Source: Flavobacteriaceae bacterium (lineage in GTDB: Bacteria; Bacteroidota; Bacteroidia; Flavobacteriales; Flavobacteriaceae). Taken from it: a stretch of 64,000 nt of DNA. Position numbers and translations under genes: made by a program. Shown here one piece after another: positions 29,301 to 37,882 of this stretch; the first letter of the stretch is position 1; the number at the start of each line of letters is the position of its first letter. The stretch spans positions 43,888 to 107,887 of the forward strand of contig JAGQYS010000011.1 of NCBI GenBank assembly GCA_020435965.1, written 5' to 3'. The notes beneath the pieces are model-generated. The model saw only the letters and a program-made list of their open reading frames with translations, searched no databases and was not told the origin of the DNA.

Positions 29301-29474
29301 GTAAGCATGGGAGATTTTGCTCCTACAGAACAGGACATTGCTGTTAAAAATGAACTAACAAAAGCCATTAACACACAACTATCTGCTTTTAACACGTTGG
29401 TTGACAATGAAATTAAAGCTTTTAACGCAGCCTTTAACGCTAAAAACCTAAACTATTTGATTGTTGAAGATTAA
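26385..29474 (+). CDS. Secreted Asp-box (BNR/sortilin-like) repeat protein
   Basis: Exported protein of 1029 aa with signal peptide (1-22, ending NAQ). The region to about residue 700 is a beta-propeller with about eleven Asp-box motifs of the form S-x-D-x-G-x-T-W (KTTDGGRTW, KSTDGGKTW, RSDDGGETW, VTYDGGETW, KTTDYGKTW and others), the pattern of sortilin/VPS10 and BNR families. A beta domain and a C-terminal helical region (about 870-1000, coiled-coil-like) follow. Such proteins are usually annotated as glycosyl hydrolases, but no glycosidase residues can be pointed out. Its stop overlaps the hemJ start as TAATG. Confidence 0.88.
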   Translation: MRLSTIISAIFLLLISHTQINAQTINEDQYDALEYRLVGPFRGGRSAAVTGVPNQPNLFYFGATGGGIWKTTDGGRTWENISDGYFGGSIGAITVSKSDHNVIYVGGGEKTVRGNVSSGYGMWKSEDAGKTWTSLGLEKSRHIPRIAVHPTDHNTVYAGVMGNLYKPTQERGVYKSTDGGKTWRKTLFANEHAGVVDLQMDPTNPRILYASTWRINRTPYSLNSGGEGSALWKSTDSGETWKEISKNKGFAKDTLGIIGVTVSPVNNQRVWAIVENKDNGGLYRSDDGGETWAHINDERKLRQRAWYYTRVYADTKDVDQVYVLNVQYHKSTDGGKTFSTHGAPHGDHHDLWIAPEDSNRMVIGDDGGAQVTYDGGETWSTYHNQPTSQFYRVTTDNHFPYRIYVAQQDNSAIRIAHRTDGYSIDEADWEDTAGGESAHIAVDPKNDDIVYGGSYDGFLTRVNHEKGTVRAVNVWPDNPMGAGAEAMKYRFQWNFPIIFSRHDPNKLYTFSNHVHVTENEGQSWKIISPDLTRNDPEKLKSSGGPITQDNTSVEYYCTIFAANESPLQEGLLWVGSDDGLVHITRNGGESWENVTPKGMPEWMMINSIEPSAFDAGTCYIAGTKYKTGDFAPYLYKTTDYGKTWTKITNGIAEEHFTRVVREDPKQKGLLYAGTETGMYISFNDGKNWKPFQLNLPIVPITDLTIKDNNLIVATQGRSLWMIDDLTVLHQLYNKDASKNILFKPKDTYRMRGGSFKGSKTSGTNHPNGVMTYFNLKDYDEKDEVSLTYFDTKGDTIKTFSTKDKKNNLKVKKGTNQFVWNMVYDGAQGFPGMILWWASLQGPSAVPGNYKVALNVNGETQTSTFTILADPRSESTLADMKNQFEFIKDVNKTMDDAHKSIKKIRSINEKLSAFQAQYKDNEDVKDLVEKSKMLQEKFSEIEKALYQTKNRSGQDPLNFPIKLTNKLGHLNSLVSMGDFAPTEQDIAVKNELTKAINTQLSAFNTLVDNEIKAFNAAFNAKNLNYLIVED

Positions 29475-30022
29475 TGGAGTTTTACAACTATATAAAATCA
29501 CTACATCTCATTTTTGTAATTACGTGGTTTGCTGGATTGTTTTATATTCCTAGATTGTTTATATATCAAATTGAAGCCTATAACAAGCGCTCTCCCGAAA
29601 AAGAAATTTTGGGAGAGCAGCTTAAATTAATGGCAAAACGCTTATGGTTTATAATAACCTGGCCCTCAGCAATATTAGCAGTTGTTTTTGCGGTTTGGTT
29701 ACTTATTTTACAACCTTCATGGTTAAGCCAAGGTTGGATGCACATTAAACTTTTATTTGTTATTTTACTTATTTTATATCACTTAAAAACGCATCAGTAT
29801 TTTCTTCAATTACAAAAGGACTATATTCGCTATTCATCTAATTTTATGAGAATCTGGAACGAAGGCGCAACACTTTTCTTGTTTGCCATCGTATTTTTAG
29901 CCATCCTAAAAAATAGCATTAATTGGATTTTTGGAGTCCTAGGTATTGTTCTTTTAGCTGTCATGCTAATGTTAGCAATCCGTTTATATAAAAGAATCAG
30001 AGAAAAGAATCCCAATGCATAG
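29474..30022 (+). CDS. hemJ: Protoporphyrinogen IX oxidase HemJ (UPF0093)
   Basis: Membrane enzyme of 182 aa predicted to oxidise protoporphyrinogen IX to protoporphyrin IX, the step between HemF and HemH. The family signature is strong: His11 in SLHLIF, the block TWFAGLFYIPRLFIY (17-31) with Arg27, and WMHIKLLF (89-96) with His90 and Lys92. There are about four to five transmembrane helices. Often annotated only as CopD family. The otherwise complete heme gene set nearby, with no HemG or HemY, supports the assignment. Its ATG overlaps the stop of the Asp-box gene. Confidence 0.9.
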   Translation: MEFYNYIKSLHLIFVITWFAGLFYIPRLFIYQIEAYNKRSPEKEILGEQLKLMAKRLWFIITWPSAILAVVFAVWLLILQPSWLSQGWMHIKLLFVILLILYHLKTHQYFLQLQKDYIRYSSNFMRIWNEGATLFLFAIVFLAILKNSINWIFGVLGIVLLAVMLMLAIRLYKRIREKNPNA

Positions 30023-30065
30023 ATATGGCTTGATAATTGTTATATTTATGTGATAAATTTTATGA

Positions 30066-31517
30066 ATGGCTTCAAACAAACTGTCTTTACGTTCGCGTAT
30101 TTTTGTATACATGATTTTACTGGTTTTAGTGGCTTCAGTACTTATTGCTGCTGTAACTTTATATCAGTATAACGAACAATCCAAAGATTACCACAAACAG
30201 CGTTTAGAGCGTAAAGAAGCACAACTACTTTCAAGCATAGATTATGTTATAAGAAGTACGACTTGGCCAAGAGAGACAGAGTATTTACCGCTTATCTTCA
30301 AAGACAAAATTTATGAAATAGCTGATAATCTTAGTGTAGAATTCAATATTTATGATCTTGGCGGAACATTAGTGAAAAGCTCAAAACCTAGTTTTGAAAA
30401 CGATAGTCTTGTTACATGTATGCCAGCAGAAATTCTAAACAACTTGATGAATAGTATAGAAAAACGTCATGTTGAAACGAATGAAACATTAGGAGGTGAT
30501 TTTAGATCATCGTATACCATTTTCACAGATTTCAAATCAAAGCCCTTAGGTATATTAAATGTACCTTATTTTGAAGATGACTCCTTCAATGATGATGAAC
30601 TGAAAGAGTTTTTGGTTCGTTTAGGGTATGCTTATTTTGTAATGCTATTGGTTGCTATAGCCTTTGCCTATTTTGTGTCTAGATACATAACCAGATCGCT
30701 AAAAACCATTAGTGATAAAATGAGTGAAACACGTTTAGAAAAACGCAACCAAAAAATCGAACTAAAAGGAGCAAGCGAAGAAGTTTCAGTGTTGGTAGAA
30801 TCGTATAATAGTATGATTGACGAACTTGAAGAATCTGCTGTTAAACTAGCAAGAAGCGAGCGTGAACAAGCATGGCGCGAAATGGCAAAACAGGTAGCTC
30901 ATGAAATTAAAAACCCATTAACTCCAATGCGTTTGAGTGTGCAGAGTTTTCAGCGAAAATTCGATCCAAAAGATCCAGATGCTCGTCAAAAAGTAGATGA
31001 ATATAGCAAAACACTCATCCAGCAAATCGATACCATGAGTTCTATTGCTTCGGCATTTTCAAATTTTGCAAAAATGCCAGCTCAGAAAAACGAAACCCTT
31101 AACGTGGTTGAGGTAGTCGATTTGGCTTTGGATATTTTTACAGAAGATTATTTGACCTTTAAATGTGATAAAGAAGAAATTATAGCCAAACTTGATCGTA
31201 CGCAATTAATCCGAGTGATTACCAATTTGGTGAAAAACGCTATTCAAGCCATTTCTCATGTTGATGATCCTAAAGTTGACATAGAACTTAAAGATGATAA
31301 TGAAAATGTGATAATTACAGTTAGTGATAATGGTCATGGTATTACAGAGGAAAATAAACACAGAGTTTTTGAACCTAAGTTCACCACTAAAACAAGCGGA
31401 ATGGGATTAGGTCTGGCAATGATTAAAAAGATTATTGAAACTTATAACGGAAGTATTACTTTTACATCAAAAGTTGGCGAAGGCTCTACTTTTAAAGTAA
31501 CACTTCCAAAAGGATAA
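30066..31517 (+). CDS. Sensor histidine kinase (NtrY-like, HAMP)
   Basis: Membrane sensor kinase of 483 aa. Transmembrane helix 1 (about 10-32) and helix 2 (about 190-212) flank an extracytoplasmic sensing region. A HAMP linker follows, then the phosphoacceptor His279 in the H-box HEIKNPLTP and the ATPase motifs NLVKNAIQA (N), DNGHGI (G1) and GMGLGLAM (G2). The H-box type matches the NtrY class. No response regulator is adjacent, so it is an orphan here and its signal is unknown. An enoyl-CoA hydratase gene starts 13 bases later. Confidence 0.92.
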   Translation: MASNKLSLRSRIFVYMILLVLVASVLIAAVTLYQYNEQSKDYHKQRLERKEAQLLSSIDYVIRSTTWPRETEYLPLIFKDKIYEIADNLSVEFNIYDLGGTLVKSSKPSFENDSLVTCMPAEILNNLMNSIEKRHVETNETLGGDFRSSYTIFTDFKSKPLGILNVPYFEDDSFNDDELKEFLVRLGYAYFVMLLVAIAFAYFVSRYITRSLKTISDKMSETRLEKRNQKIELKGASEEVSVLVESYNSMIDELEESAVKLARSEREQAWREMAKQVAHEIKNPLTPMRLSVQSFQRKFDPKDPDARQKVDEYSKTLIQQIDTMSSIASAFSNFAKMPAQKNETLNVVEVVDLALDIFTEDYLTFKCDKEEIIAKLDRTQLIRVITNLVKNAIQAISHVDDPKVDIELKDDNENVIITVSDNGHGITEENKHRVFEPKFTTKTSGMGLGLAMIKKIIETYNGSITFTSKVGEGSTFKVTLPKG

Positions 31518-31530
31518 TAAATTTAACAAC

Positions 31531-32313
31531 ATGAAGTACAAAAATATACTTACAGCTACCAACAATGGCATTGCAACCATAACCATCAATAGACCTAGTA
31601 AACTTAATGCTTTAAACATTGAAACTATTGATGAATTGCACCATGCCTTAAATATTTCAGACAAAGATAAATCCATAAAAGTTATTGTCGTTACAGGAAG
31701 TGGAGACAAAGCTTTTGTTGCTGGAGCAGATATTAGCGAGTTTGCCGATTTTGATATTGAAGAAGGCAAGGAACTTGCTGCCAATGGACAAGATGTATTG
31801 TTCAATTTTATTGAAAACCTTTCAACTCCAGTTATCGCTGCTGTAAACGGTTTTGCGCTTGGAGGCGGATTGGAACTTGCTATGGCTTGTCATTTTAGAG
31901 TAGCAAGTGATAATGCTAAAATGGGACTTCCGGAAGTCTCATTGGGTGTTATTCCAGGTTATGGTGGCACACAACGTTTACCACAATTGGTAGGTAAAGG
32001 TCGCGCCATGGAAATGATTATGACCGCTGGAATGATTGATGCCAATACTGCTAAAGAATACGGTTTAGTAAACCATGTCACTACGCAAGAAGAACTGCTG
32101 CCTTTAGCCGAAAAAATAGCGAGTAAAATCATGCGAAATTCTACAGTCGCCATTGCTGCTGCCATAAAAGCCATAAATGCCAATTTTAAAGATGGCAAAG
32201 ATGGTTACCAAGTAGAAATTAAGCAATTTGGTAAATGTTTTGGCACTGACGATTTTCATGAAGGAACTACGGCTTTTTTAGAAAAGCGCAAAGCTGAGTT
32301 TCCAGGAAAGTAG
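31531..32313 (+). CDS. Enoyl-CoA hydratase/isomerase (crotonase family)
   Basis: Soluble enzyme of 260 aa that hydrates trans-2-enoyl-CoA in fatty acid or short-chain acyl-CoA breakdown. Both catalytic glutamates of true hydratases are present, Glu115 (FALGGGLELAMAC) and Glu135 (GLPEVSLGVIPGYGGTQ), with the oxyanion-hole segment AFVAGADISEF. Together with scoAB elsewhere in the window it fits short-chain acyl-CoA metabolism, for example as crotonyl-CoA hydratase, but chain length cannot be fixed from sequence. Confidence 0.93.
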   Translation: MKYKNILTATNNGIATITINRPSKLNALNIETIDELHHALNISDKDKSIKVIVVTGSGDKAFVAGADISEFADFDIEEGKELAANGQDVLFNFIENLSTPVIAAVNGFALGGGLELAMACHFRVASDNAKMGLPEVSLGVIPGYGGTQRLPQLVGKGRAMEMIMTAGMIDANTAKEYGLVNHVTTQEELLPLAEKIASKIMRNSTVAIAAAIKAINANFKDGKDGYQVEIKQFGKCFGTDDFHEGTTAFLEKRKAEFPGK

Positions 32314-32439
32314 AAGTCTTAGTTCTGTAAGACCTTGTCTGTATTCATGAATTTAGAGAAATTCCTTTCTGTTTTTTTCTAATATTTAGGTATATTTAGG
32401 TATGATTATTGTTAACAATTAATACAAAATCAGCCAATT

Positions 32440-35400
32440 ATGGGGAAAGCTATTGCTTTAATATACTTTTTGACAATTAGTATTCCATCATTCTCACAAA
32501 ACGATATTACAATTGCTGGCTACATTTATGACAGCGAGACCAAACAATCCTTAGCTTATGTAAATATTGGTTTTGTTGAAAAAGCAGTTGGAACGGTTAG
32601 TGATGAAGGAGGCTATTTTCAATTGAGTTATAGTTCAACAAAAATAAGCTTGGATGATTTATTACAAATTAGCTCTATTGGTTATCAAACCTTAAAAATA
32701 AAAGCATCGGAGTTTTATGCTCAACTTAGTAAAAGCAACAAAATTTATCTAAAACCACAAGCATACAATCTGGATGAAGTTGTTATTGGGAATGACAAAC
32801 GCAAGAATCTCATAGTTGGCTCTTCTAAAACCAAAGAGAATTCCATGGGTTATTGGCTCAATAAAGAAGCTTTAGGTGGAGAAATCGCTACAAAAATCAA
32901 TATCAAACATAAAAATTCCAGACTTGAAGATTTACGTTTTCAGGTTGTAAAAAACAACTCAGGCAGCATCAAAATACGCGTTAATATCTATGAGGAAGTC
33001 AACGGCATGCCTGATAAAAATTTAGTTAAAGAAAACATTCTTCATACCATATCTAAACCTTTTGGCGAGGAGATTATAGACTTAAAACCCTATAACATTG
33101 TGGTCAATGACAATATCATTGTGTCTATAGAACTCATTAAAGTGTATGGTACTTATGTGGATTTTGAAGTGGCAACCTCTCGTTACAATGGTACTGCATA
33201 CACACGTCACCTTAGCCAAGATGCTTGGAAGCGCTACGACGAAGAGCTGATGGCTTTTAGTTTAAAAACATCATATCCAGACAAGAAAAACAATGAAAAA
33301 GATATTGAGAGAACATTGCCAGAGCGCATCACTTTATATTGGGACACTTCTTTATCCATGCAAGGCAGAGCAATTGATAGTGAGTTAGAGTTGCTTGAAG
33401 ATTATTTAAAGAAGGTAAAAAACACAAGTGTTGAGGTTATAACATTCAGCTCTAAAATTTCAGAGCGTAAGGTATTTGACATCTCCAGAGGGAAGAGTGA
33501 TGATTTAATGTCCTTTTTAAGAAACTCTAATTATGATGGAGCCACTAGCTACTCAGATATTTTAGAGGAAAACACGTTTGATGCAAAAGCCATTTTAGTA
33601 TTTACAGATGGCAACTCACAACTTAAACCTTTAAAACAGTTGGTCTATGTGCCTGCTTTTTACATCAATACTTCTGAAAAGGCCAATAAAGAGCTATTGC
33701 AAAAACAAGCTAATTATGGAGAAGGTCATTTTATAGATTTACTGCAAACTAGTAGAAAAGATGCTTTAAATTTTATGTTTAATGAAATAGACGACGAAGC
33801 CGATTATACTGAAATAGACACCAAAGAATCCAACACCATTTATGGCAAGATTACAAGCGACTCCTTGATTATTCAAGGCGCAAAAATCAATGTTAAGAAC
33901 AGTTATGTACAAACCATTTCAGATGCAGAAGGGAATTATAACATACAAGCTTCGGAAGATGATATTCTACAAGTGAGTGCATTAGGTATGCTTCCAAAAG
34001 AAGTGTTGGTGAGTAACAAGCAAAATATAAACATTAACCTAAAACCAGATGGACAGCTTTTAGACGAAGTTTTGTTGAGAGCTAAAGCAAAAAAGGAAAT
34101 TGTGATAACGCCTTATGGAAAAAAAGATATAAACTCTGTTGCTTACTCAGCAAGTGAAATTTCAAATAAAGACATAAATGCATCACACCAAACACTAGAC
34201 CAATTAGTGGCAAAATTACCAGGAACAATAGTTTCAGGAATTGGAGATAGAAAAAGGTATACATTTCTTGTCAATACTTTTGCCACAACAGGAACTTCAA
34301 ACATAGACCCAAATCCAGTAATTGTAATTGATGATGTGATGTATTCTCAAGCAGATGGCTTAGACAAATTACCTCCAATTGATTTACAAACCATTGTTAG
34401 TATTAAGGCTATTAAATCAGTTGTCGGCACTAATAGATATGGTTCAATGGGAGCTTATGGTGCTATTGAAATTAGAACCAATGCATCTGCGCTTTCTGAA
34501 ACAAAAAAGCCAATTAATAAACCCTCAGCACTAGCCCAAGGCAATGATTATCTTGATGAAGGCATATCTTTTTTTGAAGACAACAAAGAGCCATCAAAAT
34601 TTATAAAGCAACTTAGTGTTGCAGCGACATTTGAAGAAGCAAAAAACATGTATTACAGACAAAAGAATCAAATGAAAGTTATGCCAACTTCTTATGTTAT
34701 TGAAGCCTCTGAGTATTTTGAAAAATGGGATAAAGATTTTGCTTACAATGTGCTGTCAAACATCGCAGAGCTTGCCTACAACAATCCCAAAGCATTATTA
34801 TCACTTGCTTATAAGCTTGATGAATTAAAATACTATGAACAAGCCAAATACATTTACGAGCGTATTGCAGAGTTAAGACCAAAGGATGCTCAGTCACATA
34901 GGAATTTAGCTCAGATTTATGAAAAAACTAAAGCTTATGATAAAGCATTACAGTTGTACAAGTTGATGTTGAGCAACAGTATTGAAGGCGTTGATTTTAG
35001 TGCCATAGAACAGGTTATTGCCAATGAGTTCTCTAGATTTTTAGCCCATAACAGAACTAAGATTGATGTTTCAGATATACCATCAGATTATTTAAATGCC
35101 AAGTTCAAGTACGACCAACGTATTGTGTTTGAGTGGAACGAACCCAACACAGAGTTTGAACTGCAATTTGTAAACCCATTGAAAAAGTTTTACAGATGGT
35201 CGCACACTCAATTAGAAAACCAAGCACGAATGATGGATGAAATCAATAATGGTTATGCCATTGAAGAATACATTATTGATGATGCTGAACCTGGCGAGTG
35301 GATCATAAATATTGAAAACTTAACTAACGAAACCAACTCCATAAATCCAACCTATTTAAAGTACACAGCTTATAAAAACTATGGTTTACCAAACGAAACA

Positions 35401-35472
35401 CAAACTGTAAAAGTTGTAAAGCTTAATGATTGTAAACCTAAAGTAACTTTTGATAAGTTTTTGAATCAATAA
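32440..35472 (+). CDS. Secreted VWA-like, TonB-plug and TPR protein lacking a barrel
   Basis: Exported protein of 1010 aa with an unusual domain series. After the signal peptide (1-19) come a carboxypeptidase-regulatory-like beta-sandwich (about 23-105), a beta-rich region, a von Willebrand A-like domain starting ITLYWDTSLSMQGR whose D-T-S-L-S fits the MIDAS DxSxS motif, and a second regulatory-like domain (near 468-530). A TonB plug-like domain follows (about 565-685, LDQLVAKLPGTIV to GAYGAIEIRT), then TPR-like helices (about 760-855) and a C-terminal beta domain. No 22-strand barrel follows the plug, so it is not a normal receptor. Function is unknown; a surface or periplasmic scaffold is possible. 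Confidence 0.8.
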   Translation: MGKAIALIYFLTISIPSFSQNDITIAGYIYDSETKQSLAYVNIGFVEKAVGTVSDEGGYFQLSYSSTKISLDDLLQISSIGYQTLKIKASEFYAQLSKSNKIYLKPQAYNLDEVVIGNDKRKNLIVGSSKTKENSMGYWLNKEALGGEIATKINIKHKNSRLEDLRFQVVKNNSGSIKIRVNIYEEVNGMPDKNLVKENILHTISKPFGEEIIDLKPYNIVVNDNIIVSIELIKVYGTYVDFEVATSRYNGTAYTRHLSQDAWKRYDEELMAFSLKTSYPDKKNNEKDIERTLPERITLYWDTSLSMQGRAIDSELELLEDYLKKVKNTSVEVITFSSKISERKVFDISRGKSDDLMSFLRNSNYDGATSYSDILEENTFDAKAILVFTDGNSQLKPLKQLVYVPAFYINTSEKANKELLQKQANYGEGHFIDLLQTSRKDALNFMFNEIDDEADYTEIDTKESNTIYGKITSDSLIIQGAKINVKNSYVQTISDAEGNYNIQASEDDILQVSALGMLPKEVLVSNKQNININLKPDGQLLDEVLLRAKAKKEIVITPYGKKDINSVAYSASEISNKDINASHQTLDQLVAKLPGTIVSGIGDRKRYTFLVNTFATTGTSNIDPNPVIVIDDVMYSQADGLDKLPPIDLQTIVSIKAIKSVVGTNRYGSMGAYGAIEIRTNASALSETKKPINKPSALAQGNDYLDEGISFFEDNKEPSKFIKQLSVAATFEEAKNMYYRQKNQMKVMPTSYVIEASEYFEKWDKDFAYNVLSNIAELAYNNPKALLSLAYKLDELKYYEQAKYIYERIAELRPKDAQSHRNLAQIYEKTKAYDKALQLYKLMLSNSIEGVDFSAIEQVIANEFSRFLAHNRTKIDVSDIPSDYLNAKFKYDQRIVFEWNEPNTEFELQFVNPLKKFYRWSHTQLENQARMMDEINNGYAIEEYIIDDAEPGEWIINIENLTNETNSINPTYLKYTAYKNYGLPNETQTVKVVKLNDCKPKVTFDKFLNQ

Positions 35473-35573
35473 AACCCTCCATTGTTAATAACCCAAAATT
35501 CCTTTAACAGTTTCCAGTTATAATATTAATTAACTTAGAGTGCTACTTAAACGTATCCACTCAATTTTTTAAT

Positions 35574-36650
35574 ATGAATAACTCCAAGTCTACCATAAAA
35601 GGACGAGGTGCACAACTAAATGTACCTAATCGTTTCTTCCAATTAAGCCACGAACAGCGTGACGATTTTCTGGAATTTTGCCATAAAGAAGGCGAGCAGC
35701 CAGACAAAAATAAAACACTCTACCTTCCTGTATTCCCAAAAACCATCGTGAATAAAGTAACAAGTCCTGATGTAGGTATGATGTACTCCATGAATCCTTA
35801 TCAAGGCTGCGAACATGGTTGTGTGTACTGCTATGCGAGAAACAGTCATGAGTTTTGGGGTTTTAGCGCAGGTCTCGATTTTGAACGACGCATTTTAGTA
35901 AAAAAAGACGCTCCAAAATTATTGGAGCAATTACTTAAAAAGAAAAGCTGGAAGGCTCATACAATTGTACTCTCTGGAAATACAGATTGTTACCAACCAG
36001 CCGAAAAGCAATTTGAAATTACAAGACAATGTTTAGAGGTGTTTTTAAAGTACAAACATCCTGTTGGTATCATTACCAAAAATGCATTGATTTTACGTGA
36101 TTTAGATATTCTTAAAGAGCTGAGCAAAGATGATTTAGTTGGTGTAAATATGTCTATTACTTCATTATCTGAAGAAACACGTCGCATTTTAGAACCACGA
36201 ACAACAACCATTAAAAAACGCTTAGAAACGGTTAAGGAATTATCAGAAAACGAAATTCCTGTCAATGTGATGTTAGCACCTATTATTCCCTCAATTAATA
36301 GTCATGAAATTTTACCTATGGCAAAAGCAGTTTCAGAAGCTGGAGCTTTAAGTATTGCACATACTATTGTACGACTAAATGGAGCAATTGGCGAAATTTT
36401 TTCGGATTGGATTCGTAAAACATTACCAGATAAAGCAGATAAAGTATTGCATCAAATTGAAAACTGCCATGGAGGTACTTTAAACGAAAGTCGCTTTGGA
36501 ATTAGAATGCGAGGCGAAGGACAAATTGCGAAGCAAATAAATGATTTGGTGCATTTGGCAAGACGTAAATACTTTAAAGGAAAACAAATGCCAAGATTAA
36601 ATACTGAGCTTCATGAACAGTATAAGGATGGTCAGATGAGGTTATTTTAG
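35574..36650 (+). CDS. PA0069-family radical SAM protein
   Basis: Radical S-adenosylmethionine protein of 358 aa. The cluster motif CxxxCxxC is CEHGCVYC with Cys79, Cys83 and Cys86, in the setting MNPYQGCEHGCVYCYARNSHEFWGF that marks the PA0069/Rv2578c group, distantly related to spore photoproduct lyase. The downstream SGNTDCYQPAE and ITKNALILRD segments agree. The reaction of this family is not established. The gene has no co-directional close neighbour. Confidence 0.9.
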   Translation: MNNSKSTIKGRGAQLNVPNRFFQLSHEQRDDFLEFCHKEGEQPDKNKTLYLPVFPKTIVNKVTSPDVGMMYSMNPYQGCEHGCVYCYARNSHEFWGFSAGLDFERRILVKKDAPKLLEQLLKKKSWKAHTIVLSGNTDCYQPAEKQFEITRQCLEVFLKYKHPVGIITKNALILRDLDILKELSKDDLVGVNMSITSLSEETRRILEPRTTTIKKRLETVKELSENEIPVNVMLAPIIPSINSHEILPMAKAVSEAGALSIAHTIVRLNGAIGEIFSDWIRKTLPDKADKVLHQIENCHGGTLNESRFGIRMRGEGQIAKQINDLVHLARRKYFKGKQMPRLNTELHEQYKDGQMRLF

Positions 36651-36664
36651 AAAGTAAAACTTTT

Positions 36665-36771
36665 CGTCAGTTTGAGTGTCAAATTTTTATTTGATGTATC
36701 GAAAACAAGAAAAGTTAAAAAACTAAGACTTCTCGATAATAAATTCTTTCAGAATTTCACTCGAAGTGACA
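36665..36771. repeat. Interspersed imperfect inverted-repeat element
   Basis: About 107 bases whose ends GTCAGTTTGAGTG and CACTCGAAGTGAC are inverted complements with two mismatches, and whose inner parts TATCGAAAA and TTCTCGATA also pair imperfectly. The composition resembles the TCGAGTG/CTCGATA-type repeats I recall from flavobacterial intergenic regions. It fills the gap between the convergent radical SAM and GNAT genes and would fold into a long hairpin. Confidence 0.6.
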
Positions 36772-37239
36772 TTATAAATTTTTTTCAAACACGATTTTAG
36801 TTTGACCAATACTATTGGTGTAAATACTTTTAATATCAAATCCACTTTTCAAGTTTAAGATCATCATCGGTTTAAAACGATTCATGGATTTGGTTCTTAT
36901 TTTTACGTATCCTTTTTCTCTAACCCTTTTTTCTTGTAATTGAGCAAGCTGTTTAGCAATACCATGGTTTCTTTGTTCTGGCAAAACACCTCCAATCCAA
37001 CTATAAAAAGTTGTGTCACTATAACGATAGCCAATTTTATAACCTACAAGTTGATTTTGGTCATAACAAAGCACAATGAGTAAGTCTTCTTTTTCATGGA
37101 TTCGGTTCATAAAGAAATCTAATTTATAATCATCAAATATGGACTTGTAAACAATCAAAATGCTTTCAAGTAATTCTTTTGATGGAACGCCTTCTACTAT
37201 TTTAAAAGTAAACTTATCGTTTTCCATCCCATTCAGCAT
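36772..37239 (-). CDS. GNAT family N-acetyltransferase
   Basis: Small cytoplasmic acyltransferase of 155 aa. The acetyl-CoA binding motif A is recognisable as GGVLPEQRNHGIAKQLAQLQEKRV, close to the R/Q-x-x-G-x-G/A pattern, followed by the YVKIRTKSMNRF strand. The acceptor is unknown. The start overlaps the HD-domain gene by 26 bases from the first ATG, or 14 bases from the second (37227), so the PlsC, HD and GNAT genes are one overlapping transcript. Confidence 0.85.
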   Translation of the reverse strand: MLNGMENDKFTFKIVEGVPSKELLESILIVYKSIFDDYKLDFFMNRIHEKEDLLIVLCYDQNQLVGYKIGYRYSDTTFYSWIGGVLPEQRNHGIAKQLAQLQEKRVREKGYVKIRTKSMNRFKPMMILNLKSGFDIKSIYTNSIGQTKIVFEKNL

Positions 37240-37882
37240 AAAATTGGTCGAGGTATTGCTCCATAAATTGATGACGTTGTTTGGCGATGCGTTTCCCTGT
37301 TTTAGTGTTCATTTTGTCTGAAAGTAGGAGTAATTTTTCATAAAAATGATTAATAGTTGGCGCTGCTGAGGTTTTATATTCTTCTTTGGTCATGTTCAAA
37401 TTGGGTTTTATAGATGGGTCAAATAGTTTTCTGTTTTTAAAACCACCATAATTAAAACAACGCGCTACTCCAATGGCACCAATGGCATCCAATCGGTCAG
37501 CATCTTGAACAACACTCAATTCTGGAGAGGTAAATGCTTCTCCTTTTTCAAGGGATTTGTTGAAAGATATGTTTTCAATAATATTAATAACATGCTCAAT
37601 CACTAAACTATCTACATTGTGCTTAAACAAAAATTCACGAGCCATTTTTGGACCAATGGTATCGTCACCATTATGAAATTTGCTGTCTGCAATATCATGT
37701 AGTAAAGCTCCTAAAGCAACTACAAATTCATCAACTTTTTCTCCTTTAGAAATCAGTAAGGCATTATTATAAACCCTTAATGTATGAAACCAATCATGAC
37801 CACCTTCAGCATCTTTTAAAGTGATCCTCACGTAATTTTTAGTAGCTTCTATGATGTTTTTATTTGTCATAATTAATGTCAT
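37214..37882 (-). CDS. HD-domain phosphohydrolase
   Basis: Metal-dependent phosphohydrolase of the HD superfamily, 222 aa. The metal ligands appear as GGHDWFHTLRV (first His), ALLHDIADSKF (the HD pair) and VVQDADRLDAIGAIG (Asp), the arrangement of the YedJ/YpgQ group. A nucleotide substrate is likely by family but unproven. Possible starts are MTLIM at 37882 or the second Met at 37870. It overlaps the acyltransferase gene upstream and the GNAT gene downstream. Confidence 0.88.
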   Translation of the reverse strand: MTLIMTNKNIIEATKNYVRITLKDAEGGHDWFHTLRVYNNALLISKGEKVDEFVVALGALLHDIADSKFHNGDDTIGPKMAREFLFKHNVDSLVIEHVINIIENISFNKSLEKGEAFTSPELSVVQDADRLDAIGAIGVARCFNYGGFKNRKLFDPSIKPNLNMTKEEYKTSAAPTINHFYEKLLLLSDKMNTKTGKRIAKQRHQFMEQYLDQFYAEWDGKR

